From the NCBI GenBank assembly GCA_016215705.1, contig JACRIR010000025.1, positions 1 to 18,571 on the forward strand: DNA of 18,571 nt, in the 5' to 3' direction. The DNA is from Candidatus Poribacteria bacterium (GTDB lineage Bacteria > Abyssobacteria > SURF-5). The position numbers and the translations under genes are program-made. Numbering within the stretch: the stretch's first letter is position 1; each line of letters opens with the position of its first letter. Of the stretch, positions 7,310-13,817 are shown piece after piece. The notes under the pieces are model-generated. The model worked only from the letters and a program-made list of their open reading frames with translations. It did no database searches and was not told where the DNA came from.

Positions 7310-8248
7310 GTGTCAAAAGACGCAATTCTTCACAGTGCCCTGGGCATGATCGGCAATACGCCGCTGGTGTCGCTTGAAAGGATTCATCCCGGTCCGGGCC
7401 GATTATTGGCAAAAGCTGAATTCGTTCAGCCCGGCGGCAGCGTCAAAGACAGGGCGGCGTTACGAATCATTCAGGATGCTTATTCGGCCGGGAAACTGTC
7501 GCCCGGGAAGCCGGTAGTGGAAATGACCAGCGGCAACATGGGGGCCGGCCTGGCCGTCGTTTGCAACGTAATGGGCAATCCCTTTGTCGCCGTAATGTCG
7601 GAAGGCAATAGCCCTGCGCGAGCGAGGATGCTCGAATCTTTGGGGGCGGAGGTTGTGCTTGTTCCGCAGGTTGATGGCGCGCCCGGTCAGGTGACAGGAA
7701 GAGACATTGAGAAGGCGACTGAGCGGGCCGTCGAGTTGGCGCAGACGCGCGGCGCATTCTACGTCGACCAATTCAATAATGTTTCGAGTGTCCTGGCGCA
7801 TGAGGCGGGGACGGGACCGGAGATTTGGGAGGCCGTAGGCGGCGAGATCGATGGGTTTGTCGCCGCAGTGGGCAGCGGAGGCGCCTTCGTGGGGACAAGC
7901 CGGTTCCTGAAAAGGCGGAAGCCCTCCGTTTATTGCGCAGCCGTGGAGCCGGAGGGCGCTGAGATATTGGCCGGAAAAAAGGTAACAAAGCCCAAGCATA
8001 TTATTCAGGGCATTGGATATGGAATTGTTCCTCCGCATTGGGACGTCTCGCTCGCAGACACGACGATAGCGGTCTCCGACGAACAAGCCGCACGCTTTCG
8101 GAAGGAATTGGCAAATAAGGAAGGATTGTGCGTCGGATTCTCGGCTGCCGCAAACGTCTGCGCATCCTTGAAACTGCTTTCCAGCGGCCGCCTGGGCGCA
8201 TCTCCCACGGTCGTAACGATACTGTGCGACACTGGATTGAAGTACTAG
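7310..8248 (+). CDS. PLP-dependent cysteine synthase-family protein
   Basis: This 312-residue beta-family PLP enzyme normally makes cysteine from O-acetylserine (or a related activated serine) and sulfide. Motifs are IGNTPLV (14-20), the cofactor lysine Lys-46 in GGSVKDRAA, TSGNMG (73-78; usually TSGNTG) for the substrate carboxylate, the phosphate-cradle glycines GSGGAF (188-193), and GIGYGIVPP (234-242). The GTG at 7310 is chosen because GGGGGGAG lies about 9 bases upstream; an ATG at 7256 would add 18 unconserved residues behind a weak site. Longer frames would translate through the palindrome at 7119. A TATAAT (7195-7200) with TTCAGT (7171-7176) may be its promoter. Cystathionine beta-synthase or a homocysteine-forming relative remain possible. 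Its link to methyl metabolism could be sulfur assimilation. Confidence 0.88.
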   Translation: MSKDAILHSALGMIGNTPLVSLERIHPGPGRLLAKAEFVQPGGSVKDRAALRIIQDAYSAGKLSPGKPVVEMTSGNMGAGLAVVCNVMGNPFVAVMSEGNSPARARMLESLGAEVVLVPQVDGAPGQVTGRDIEKATERAVELAQTRGAFYVDQFNNVSSVLAHEAGTGPEIWEAVGGEIDGFVAAVGSGGAFVGTSRFLKRRKPSVYCAAVEPEGAEILAGKKVTKPKHIIQGIGYGIVPPHWDVSLADTTIAVSDEQAARFRKELANKEGLCVGFSAAANVCASLKLLSSGRLGASPTVVTILCDTGLKY

Positions 8249-8271
8249 TACAAAAGACATTTGGTTGAAGA

Positions 8272-8300
8272 TGGACATCGGCGTTTTCATATGTTATACT
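8272..8300 (+). promoter_or_regulatory. Strong sigma-70-type promoter
   Basis: TGGACA (8272-8277) and TATACT (8295-8300) are 17 bases apart, each one mismatch from consensus. It points at the acyl-CoA synthetase gene and gives that gene its own transcript, about 107 bases before the ATG at 8414. The 5' leader (8306-8413) holds no obvious riboswitch. Confidence 0.65.
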
Positions 8301-8413
8301 GAGGCTACTATTGTGGTAGATTCATTCACATCGCCCCTGTGATCGTCCCAATCTTATCCCGGCGCCCAATACGTGTGTTCTCCCTTTTATGATCTGAATT
8401 CGGAGGTAATTCG

Positions 8414-9859
8414 ATGGCCGTTGATGCGAACATGGATACAAACAACTCCCTGAACACCCTTTTCTATCCGAAAACCATCGCAGTCGTGGGCGCTTCGCCC
8501 GATGGAGACCCCTTTCGCTGGGGCGGGAAAACATTTATCGAAGGGCTTGTAAAGCAAAATTATCGCGGAAAGGTGTACCCTGTTCATCCGAAGGCCGATA
8601 CCGTCCTCGGCCTCAAGGCATACAGAAGCGTGGACGAAGTTCCCGATGAAGTGGACCTCGCGATATTCAGCGTGCCCGCATCGGCAGTGATGGGCGTAAT
8701 GGCGGATTGCGTCAAGAAGCGCGTCAAGTTTGTCCACATCTTCACTGCCGGTTTCAGCGAGACGGGCCTGGAGGATCGCGCGAAGCTCGAGAGCGACATG
8801 GCAACGCTCGCGCGGGAAGGCGGCGTGAGAGTGGTCGGCCCCAATTGCATGGGAGTGTACTGCCCCGACGGCGGCGTCGCGTGGGTGAAGGACTTCCCTT
8901 CAGAGAGCGGACCGGTTGCCTTCGTTTCGCAAAGCGGCCAACTCGCAGGCCACTTCATCGAGGTGGGCAAGCCGAGAGGAATCACGTTCAGCAAGGTCAT
9001 CAGCTATGGCAACGCGAGCGACCTGCAATGCCACGATTTCCTTAAATACCTCGCGGACGACGAAAAGACCAAAGTCATCGGCTCATATATCGAAGGTCTC
9101 AAAGACGGGCGCGCATTCTTCGAGATGGCGAAGAAACTCACAGTGAGAAAGCCGTTGGTTGTCTGGAAGGGCGGACAAACCGAGGGCGGCTCGAGAGCGG
9201 TCAGTTCGCACACGGCCTCGATAGCCGGCTCTCGACATCTCTGGCGCGCGCTATGCAGGCAGACCGGTATCATTTCCGTCGATTCGATTGAAGAGCTTGC
9301 AGCCACGATTGTCGCATTGCAAGACCTGACCCCGCCGAAGGGACCAAACGTGGCGATTGTGGGCGGAGCAGGCGGCGGAAGCGTGACGATGACCGACGCG
9401 GCTGAGAGGGCCGGCCTGAAAGTGCCTCACCTTTCGGAAGCCACCATCCGCGGACTCGAAGAGTTTGTGCCGGTGCACGGCCAAAGCGTGAAGAATCCGC
9501 TCGATATATTCAGCGTGCTCGTCAACCCCGACCATTTCAGCAGGATGATAGCGTTTCTGCGCGACGATCCGCTGGTTGATGCGCTCATCTACATGCAGCG
9601 AGCGGAATGGGCGCTCAGGCGCGAGCGCGTTTTTCTCGAAGTTGCCGTCCGGATGACAATCGAAGGCGCGCGCGAACTCAAGAAGCCGCTGTTCCTTATC
9701 TTGACGGGCGGCCAGACACTGGAAGGCGACATACTCCGCAGGGAAGCGCAGCAAAGATACGCTCACGCAGGGATTCCTACGTTTCCGACATTCGATGAGG
9801 CCGCGCAAGCAGCCTACAATTTGAGCGAGTATCAGCGATATCTAACGTTGCGGCTGTGA
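8414..9859 (+). CDS. CoA-binding acyl-CoA synthetase (NDP-forming), alpha-type
   Basis: This 481-residue protein has the succinyl-CoA synthetase alpha architecture used by ADP-forming acetyl/acyl-CoA synthetases. The CoA-binding Rossmann domain (about 15-145) has VVGAS (24-28) and VGPNCMG (141-147). Two ligase-CoA domains follow: SQSG (172-175), VSYGN-like ISYGN (196-200), the SSHTASIAGS loop (264-273) with His-266 as the phospho-histidine candidate, and GGAGGGS (317-323). AGGAGGT-type ribosome site GGAGG (8402-8406) precedes the ATG. There is no ATP-grasp (beta) domain in this protein or elsewhere in the window, so it needs a partner from another locus, or it has another role. It would interconvert an acyl-CoA and acid with ATP, possibly on the carbon skeleton left after demethylation. 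Its substrate is unknown. Confidence 0.88.
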   Translation: MAVDANMDTNNSLNTLFYPKTIAVVGASPDGDPFRWGGKTFIEGLVKQNYRGKVYPVHPKADTVLGLKAYRSVDEVPDEVDLAIFSVPASAVMGVMADCVKKRVKFVHIFTAGFSETGLEDRAKLESDMATLAREGGVRVVGPNCMGVYCPDGGVAWVKDFPSESGPVAFVSQSGQLAGHFIEVGKPRGITFSKVISYGNASDLQCHDFLKYLADDEKTKVIGSYIEGLKDGRAFFEMAKKLTVRKPLVVWKGGQTEGGSRAVSSHTASIAGSRHLWRALCRQTGIISVDSIEELAATIVALQDLTPPKGPNVAIVGGAGGGSVTMTDAAERAGLKVPHLSEATIRGLEEFVPVHGQSVKNPLDIFSVLVNPDHFSRMIAFLRDDPLVDALIYMQRAEWALRRERVFLEVAVRMTIEGARELKKPLFLILTGGQTLEGDILRREAQQRYAHAGIPTFPTFDEAAQAAYNLSEYQRYLTLRL

Positions 9860-10217
9860 GAATGTGCCCGTCAAATCTGCACACAGGGACTGTCTATTGA
9901 TTGCTGTAGGGGCACGGCGCGCCGTGCCCCTACAGGCGAAGCGCCGGGGTGGTTAAATGTAAAAGAAAGGTAGAGTGTGAGGCGAACTGTCCGTAGCGTC
10001 ATTCTGCGCGAAGCGAAGAAGCTCCCTTTCGCCTTGCTCTTTTCTAGTCTTTCCCGTTTCTTAGGAACGGCTGACCCCTCTGAGCGGGGCTAATTATGAA
10101 AGAAAGAGCGCGTTCATTAGGATCATTGCGAGCGGAGCGAAGCAATCTTTCTTTTCTTGCTTCTCCCCTTTCGCCTTTGCCCTTTCACCTTTCGCCTGTT
10201 TCTTAGGAGGCTCTGCT
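9860..10217. other. Gene-free spacer with repeat elements before the UroD-family gene
   Basis: No gene is visible. The spacer holds a perfect 32-bp palindrome (9904-9935), a degenerate copy of the window's repeat family at 9998-10024 (GTCATTCTGCGCGAAGCGAA), and a related solo end at 10125-10146 bounded by ATTGC and GCAAT. C/T-rich runs fill 10022-10060 and 10145-10205. TTAGGAGG just before 10218 is the ribosome site of the next gene. Confidence 0.65.
9904..9935. repeat. Perfect 32-bp palindrome
   Basis: CTGTAGGGGCACGGCG is followed immediately by its exact reverse complement. The arms are 16 bp with no loop bases, so the single-stranded form would make a hairpin with a tight GC-rich tip. It sits 45 bases after the acyl-CoA synthetase stop. 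No T-run follows, so it is called a repeat and not an intrinsic terminator. Confidence 0.9.
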
Positions 10218-11306
10218 ATGACCGGAAGAGACCGAATACTCGCCGCACTCAGCCTTCAACAACCTGATCGCGTGCCGCTCTTTGAACTCGCCTACAATGA
10301 GGCGAGTGTTATCGGAATCGCCCGCCATTTCACCGACAAGCTCCCGCCGCCCAAGCCGGTCGCCGACATGACTCCCGAGGAACTGCTCATGATCTTCGAC
10401 GCGCTCGCACTCTTCCTGGAGGAACTTGATATCGAAGGAGTGTCTGCGCGCGTGCTTCATCATGAGGAACCGATGGGCAACGACTATTTCAAGGACAAGT
10501 GGGGCATCACTTACAAACGCAACCCGTTCGGGCTCGCCTTTCCTATGGAAGGCCCAATAAAATCGGCGTCCGACCTCAAGCGCTACACTCCGCCAAAATT
10601 CGACCCTGATGTCGACCTGTTTATGCTGAGCATGATCAAAGCACGCTTCAGCGGCAAGAAAGCAATCGTATTCTGCTCGCATGATTGTTTCCGGTACAGT
10701 TGGGGATTGCGGGGTGGCCTCGAACACTTGCTGATCGACTACATAGATAACCCTAAACTCGCGCATGAGCTCGCCCGCATCTCGACCGATTACCACAAAG
10801 AAGAAGTCGCCGCTGCCCTCGACGCAGGCGCAGACGCCGTTGCCCTCGAGGATGACCTTGCCTTCAATGCGAACACCTTGATGTCGCCCGCGCAGTTCGA
10901 TGAATTCATCGGCCCTTACCAGAAAGAGCTTGTGGATGTGATTCACAGCAAGGGCGGCAAAGCAATCAAACACACTGACGGCAACATCTGGCCGATAATA
11001 GACCGTTTCATCGAGATAGGCTTCGATGGAATCCATCCGCTTCAGCCGCAAGCAGGCATGGACTTGAAGAGAGTGAAGGAACTCTACGGAGACAAGGCCT
11101 GCCTGCTCGGAAACATAGACTGCATGGAAGTGCTTCCTTCGGGAACAGAGGAGGAGGTCGAGCAAGCAGTCAGACAGGCAATCGAAGACGCTGCTTCCGG
11201 CGGCGGCTACATCATGACTTCCTCGAACACCATCCACCCCGGCTGCAAGCCCGAGAACTACATCGCCATGGTCCGCGCCGCCCGGAAATACGGAAAATAC
11301 TCGTAA
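10218..11306 (+). CDS. UroD/MtaA/MtvB-family methyltransferase
   Basis: This 362-residue protein belongs to the uroporphyrinogen decarboxylase fold group. It opens with TGRDRILAALSLQQPDRVP, the classic start of the methyltransferase branch (methylcobalamin:CoM methyltransferases and the MtvB/OdmB aryl-ether demethylases). Candidate zinc ligands are His-252 and Asp-254 (KHTDGN), with Cys-343 in NTIHPGCKPEN near the end; Cys-302 (NIDCME) is a further candidate. CoM methyltransferases normally show HxC, so the HxD is a difference to note. True heme-pathway UroD is unlikely: its Arg-rich N-terminal substrate loop is absent and no heme genes are near. GGAGG lies 8 bases before the ATG. With the corrinoid and methyl-THF genes nearby, a methyl-donor demethylase is the likeliest role. 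A 376-codon antisense frame covers the gene but looks like composition only. Confidence 0.85.
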   Translation: MTGRDRILAALSLQQPDRVPLFELAYNEASVIGIARHFTDKLPPPKPVADMTPEELLMIFDALALFLEELDIEGVSARVLHHEEPMGNDYFKDKWGITYKRNPFGLAFPMEGPIKSASDLKRYTPPKFDPDVDLFMLSMIKARFSGKKAIVFCSHDCFRYSWGLRGGLEHLLIDYIDNPKLAHELARISTDYHKEEVAAALDAGADAVALEDDLAFNANTLMSPAQFDEFIGPYQKELVDVIHSKGGKAIKHTDGNIWPIIDRFIEIGFDGIHPLQPQAGMDLKRVKELYGDKACLLGNIDCMEVLPSGTEEEVEQAVRQAIEDAASGGGYIMTSSNTIHPGCKPENYIAMVRAARKYGKYS

Positions 11307-11404
11307 AGTGGGGACGTAGCCGCAACCAACCAAAAAGAAAAGAATTCACCACAAAGGCATCTAAGAAAGAGCCGATGTCGCGATCTTACCGACGGCAACG
11401 CCTG

Positions 11405-11535
11405 CGGCGAGTTCTTTCTTATATGGCGCTTGCGGCAGGATTTCTCTATGGCTCCCAATCTATTGATACTCGAATCATATTGTCGATCTCCGTATCTGAT
11501 TCAGTTGAAAACACCGGCAAAACCAAGTATAAAGG
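11405..11535 (-). pseudogene. Decayed 5' end and promoter of an mntA-like gene
   Basis: Read on the minus strand, this stretch is a diverged copy of the promoter and first codons of the intact mntA gene (12,730-12,860). The leader matches well by eye (TTTTGCCGGTG, TCAACT, AGATACGGAGA), and the ATG at 11478 opens the same peptide MIRVSID before a TAG at codon 11. Matches continue, out of frame, through TGCCGCAAGC and ATATAAGAAAG to about 11405, then end. The -35/-10 equivalents are altered to TTGGTT and TGAATC. It is therefore a dead duplicate of an antitoxin gene start. The plus-strand 74-codon frame over it is a shadow. Confidence 0.75.
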
Positions 11536-11627
11536 GACAAGTCTTGTCAGCGCATCCGTGATGAGTTTGCAAATATGGCGGGTTTTGGCAAGTTACTGAG
11601 AACTCAGAATGCAGAACGAAACATGCC

Positions 11628-12029
11628 GGACTAACCAAACTCAACAAGTTTCTTTTTTATGCCGACTTCAAACATTTCAAGGAAACCACTGTGTCCATCA
11701 CGGGCGCGCGCTACGCCCATCTTCCCCATGGTCCTGTCCCGAACAACTATGAGCACTTCTTCCTGGCGATGCAGGAGGAGGGTCTGCTGGAAGTTCGCGA
11801 AGAGTATTGGGGCGAGACATGCGCAGGGGAAATACACGTCGCGCTTCAAGAACCGGAAATGACCGTTTTCTCGGACAAAGAGAGGGAAGTTCTCGATCTG
11901 GTGAAGAGCACGTTTGAGCCTTACACGGTCAAGGCCATCGAGCGTTTTTCCCATGATGAGCGGGGGTATAAAGAAACAAAGAATGGCGAGTTGATATCAT
12001 ACAAGTGGGCGCGGGATTTGCGCATCTGA
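11628..12029 (+). pseudogene. Panacea/SocA-like (DUF4065) domain, N-terminally truncated
   Basis: From 11628 the frame reads GLTKLNKFLFYADFKHF, then SITGARYAHLPHGPVPNNY and a helix EHFFLAMQEEGLLEV, which is the pattern of the Panacea domain (SocA-like antitoxins and phage GepA-like proteins). The domain runs to about ELISYKWARDLRI at the stop. The open frame upstream extends only to 11565, has no ATG or ribosome site and no helix-turn-helix or zinc finger, although related proteins often carry one ahead of this domain. The only in-frame start is a GTG at 11691, inside the domain. It is best seen as the tail of a larger antitoxin-type protein. A short functional form translated from an unusual start cannot be excluded. 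Confidence 0.65.
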
Positions 12030-12054
12030 AGTACGGGAGAAGCCTTTCTCTCTT

Positions 12055-12094
12055 TCATCCACGAAGATCACGAAAGGCACGAAGCAAAGCAAGA
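12055..12094 (+). repeat. Left copy of a 40-bp direct repeat flanking hepT-mntA
   Basis: TCATCCACGAAG begins a 40-base unit that recurs at 12894-12933 in the same orientation with four differences. The internal pattern is itself repetitive (CACGAAG, CACGAAAGG, CACGAAGC). The two copies lie just outside the hepT-mntA cassette. Confidence 0.75.
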
Positions 12095-12178
12095 CCGCCG
12101 ATGGGCGCCGATGAATGCGAATTCCGGGGTCACGAATGACAGGAATCCAGAACAGTTGCGCAGACGCGCGGTTGATTT

Positions 12179-12511
12179 TCACAGAATTGATTCAAGCGCC
12201 ACGATGAGGGGAGGTAAATCGCTCGTAACGATTTGCCAGAGGATATCGAAGTCCACTGAGTCGTACCCGTGAATTAAGCGGTTCCGCATGCTGACCACTT
12301 GTGACCACGGGATTTCGGGATGATTGGACCGCTCCTCTTTCGACACACGGCTTGCGGCTTCCCCAATAATTTCAAGCAAGCGCGTCAGTGAAAGGTTCAA
12401 AGTGCGATCAGTATCGAGGTCCTCCCGCATTCTGCCTCGGCTGAGAGAGACCGCTTCTTTTGCGTAATCAAGCATGTGGCGATAGCGAATAACGTCAGCA
12501 TGCTTTGTCAT
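12179..12511 (-). CDS. hepT: HepT-type HEPN ribonuclease toxin
   Basis: This 110-residue all-helical protein is of the HepT (formerly DUF86) family, RNA-cleaving toxins of type VII toxin-antitoxin systems. The catalytic RX4HXY motif is complete: Arg-76, His-81 and Tyr-83 in MRNRLIHGYDSVD. The tyrosine is the residue that the partner nucleotidyltransferase modifies with AMP in studied systems. Other family features are LLEIIGEAASRVS (45-57) and HPEIPWSQVVSMRN (64-77). The gene overlaps the upstream mntA by 17 bases, so both come from one transcript with coupled translation. Length matches the family, and nothing suggests damage. The pair sits between two direct repeats, as if carried as a cassette. 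Confidence 0.92.
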   Translation of the reverse strand: MTKHADVIRYRHMLDYAKEAVSLSRGRMREDLDTDRTLNLSLTRLLEIIGEAASRVSKEERSNHPEIPWSQVVSMRNRLIHGYDSVDFDILWQIVTSDLPPLIVALESIL

Positions 12512-12794
12512 ACTGGACTTCGGCCTCGGACAAAACTTCGTCGCGGAAGTAGCGGCTCAGAAATTTAGGGGTATGCAGGTCAACTTTGCGGTGAAGAAGT
12601 TCCGACAACTCTGCCTCCATTTCAAAGAAAGACAGCCCGGGCACATGGCCGGCTTCAAACTCAACAAGCACATCAATGTCGCTCTCAGGCCCAAAGTCCT
12701 CTCTGAGGACCGATCCGAAGAATGAGAGCTTTCTCATATAGTGCTTGCGGCAGAATTGGGCTATAACCGCTTGATCTATCGATACGCGAATCAT
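12495..12794 (-). CDS. mntA: MntA-type nucleotidyltransferase antitoxin
   Basis: This 99-residue minimal nucleotidyltransferase neutralises HepT, in studied systems by adding AMP to its active-site tyrosine. The signature is intact: FFGSVLREDFGPESDIDVLV (25-44), with Gly-27/Ser-28 and the metal-binding Asp-39 and Asp-41, and a third Asp-72 in KVDLHT. The start at 12794 is taken because GGAG lies about 10 bases upstream and the same ATG and leader are repeated in the fossil copy at 11405-11535; a longer frame to 12866 would translate through the promoter. TTGATT-17-TAAATT sits directly upstream. It is the first gene of the pair, with antitoxin before toxin. Confidence 0.9.
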   Translation of the reverse strand: MIRVSIDQAVIAQFCRKHYMRKLSFFGSVLREDFGPESDIDVLVEFEAGHVPGLSFFEMEAELSELLHRKVDLHTPKFLSRYFRDEVLSEAEVQYDKAC

Positions 12795-12813
12795 ATTCTC
12801 GGTCTCCGTATCT

Positions 12814-12842
12814 AATTTAGTTGAAATCACCGGCAAAATCAA
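12814..12842 (-). promoter_or_regulatory. Probable promoter of mntA-hepT
   Basis: On the minus strand, TTGATT (12842-12837) and TAAATT (12819-12814) are separated by 17 bases and lie about 20 bases before the mntA ATG. The same region is recognisably duplicated at 11479-11535, where both boxes have decayed. Confidence 0.55.
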
Positions 12843-12893
12843 GTATAAGGGGTCGAACCCAGTCAAAGGCAGAGCTTTCTTTGAAAGAACTCC

Positions 12894-12933
12894 TCATCCA
12901 CGAAGTTCACGAAGGGCGCGAAGCAAGGCAAGA
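12894..12933 (+). repeat. Right copy of the 40-bp direct repeat flanking hepT-mntA
   Basis: It matches 12055-12094 at 36 of 40 positions by eye, in the same orientation. It lies about 50 bases upstream of the mntA promoter. Confidence 0.75.
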
Positions 12934-12973
12934 GAACAGCGCTGACTGCCGAATTTTGGTTGAATGGAGAGAC

Positions 12974-13021
12974 ATGGGACACTACTGCAAGGTATGCGGG
13001 CGCAGACGCGCCAACGAAAAT
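12974..13021 (+). pseudogene. Start of a small zinc-ribbon protein, broken
   Basis: The frame MGHYCKVCGRRRANEN has the CxxCGR(x)RxNE opening of short zinc-ribbon proteins whose usual continuation is a second Cys pair (CKDC-like). After 16 codons the similarity ends, and the frame runs on to 13123 with an unrelated composition and no second Cys pair of that type. It is called a 5' fragment. The identification rests on a short motif and is tentative. Confidence 0.4.
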
Positions 13022-13029
13022 CTTTTCCC

Positions 13030-13225
13030 CTGCATCCTCTTGTGTATATTCCTCAAAAGGAACTCCCGGCGAAGCGTCCGGATACCTGCTCACGAAATAG
13101 TCACTTTCAGAGACGTTACTTGATCGATCATCTCTTTGGGTAATCCAAGTTCTCTCGCGAGATTATATCATTCACGAGTTTCTCAAACAAATCGAAGAAC
13201 GCTGTCAGACCAATATTGTTCGGCT
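13030..13225 (-). pseudogene. HEPN-domain protein remnant with a frameshift
   Basis: On the minus strand one frame reads DLFEKLVNDIISRELGLPKEMIDQV (about 13195-13121), then hits a stop. A second frame reads SDYFVSRYPDASPGVPFEEY followed by TQEDAG (about 13112-13036). Joined, they match the C-terminal half of HEPN proteins of the COG2250 type, where an LP-E helix is followed by a Y-x-x-x-RYPDA segment and a TxEDA helix. A one- or two-base shift around 13110-13120 would explain the break. The N-terminal helices and the last helix are missing. The neighbouring fragments on both sides belong to other genes, so this is a fossil within a mosaic. Confidence 0.6.
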
Positions 13226-13327
13226 GACGGCGACAATATGCCGGTCGGAATTCTTTTCTGCACGCAAAAGGATCATGCGCTGGCCGAATACGCTTTCGCA
13301 GGCGCGGACAACAAAAGGCATTTGTAA
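13223..13327 (+). pseudogene. Fragment of a DUF1016 (YhcG-like) nuclease C-terminus
   Basis: ADGDNMPVGILFCTQKDHAL followed by AEYAFAGADNK resembles the C-terminal strand-helix region of DUF1016/YhcG-type PDDEXK nucleases (DNPPIGILLC-x-x-KD...EYAL-x-G-DN). The family continues with a Ser/Ala-Lys-Tyr segment; here a stop follows within three residues. Sequence upstream of 13223 does not continue the match. It is a gene fragment of about 34 codons, with no start signal. Confidence 0.5.
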
Positions 13328-13435
13328 CCGCTGATGAACACGGGTTTCGGGGTCACTGACCCTCGAGATGTCAAAAGAATTTGAATGTTATTGCCGTTTC
13401 TGCTAAGCTTACTGAGAATAGGAAAGGGGAATATG

Positions 13436-13798
13436 ATGGCGAATCTCGCGGAGAGGTTCTTCAATGCGGGGCTAAAACCCAAAGGAATAACGGTTTCCGA
13501 AGATGTCCGGAGATTCCTCTGCGAAGAATTGCCCGAAGCTGAAGCCCACAGCATTGTTTCCGGCTTGAGCGACTTGGAGAGAATCATCCGTGATTCATTC
13601 ACAAATATAGTGTCCGTCTCGCTCGAGATGTTCGAGAACCCGGAAGTCCCGGAAGAAAAGAACATTCGAATCAGGATTCATTTGAGAAAATCAGGGAAAA
13701 GAGCCTTTCAACAGTATCGATCATATACTCGTCTTTTCGTAAAGAAATTCCCATCCGAATTCGGCCGATGGTTTGTCACAAGCGTGGACTACATTTAG
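13436..13798 (+). CDS. Unrecognised 120-residue protein, partner of the next HEPN gene
   Basis: I do not recognise this family with certainty. The start is the second of two adjacent ATGs (13433, 13436); AAAGGGGA (13423-13430) fits the second better. The N-terminal two thirds look helical, with VSEDVRRFLCEELPEAEAHSIVSG-like amphipathic segments and an Asp/Glu-rich helix. Residues 56-85 look like beta strands (IVSVSLEMFENPEV, IRIRIHLRKSG), followed by a basic, aromatic end (RSYTRLFVKKFPSEFGRWF). There is no GSx10DxD signature, so it is not a nucleotidyltransferase antitoxin. The next gene, a HEPN protein, starts 19 bases after its stop on the same strand, so the two probably form an operon. 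Weak promoter: TTGAAT (13381-13386) with TGcTAAGCT (13401-13409). A role as antitoxin or regulator of the HEPN protein is inferred from position only. Confidence 0.65.
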   Translation: MANLAERFFNAGLKPKGITVSEDVRRFLCEELPEAEAHSIVSGLSDLERIIRDSFTNIVSVSLEMFENPEVPEEKNIRIRIHLRKSGKRAFQQYRSYTRLFVKKFPSEFGRWFVTSVDYI

Positions 13799-13817
13799 CC
13801 AGTCATTCCCAGCCTTC

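Noticed and set aside
7460-8290. A 276-codon minus-strand frame opposite the cysteine synthase gene
   Set aside because: It is antisense to conserved PLP-enzyme motifs, has an Arg/His/Cys-rich composition typical of shadow frames, and has no start signal.
10203-11333. A 376-codon open frame on the minus strand opposite the UroD-family gene
   Set aside because: It is fully antisense to a clear family member, has no recognisable motif or ribosome site, and its length follows from the GC-rich third positions of the sense gene.
12055-12933. CRISPR array
   Set aside because: Only two copies of the 40-bp repeat exist, about 800 bases apart, with genes between them and no spacer-repeat rhythm.
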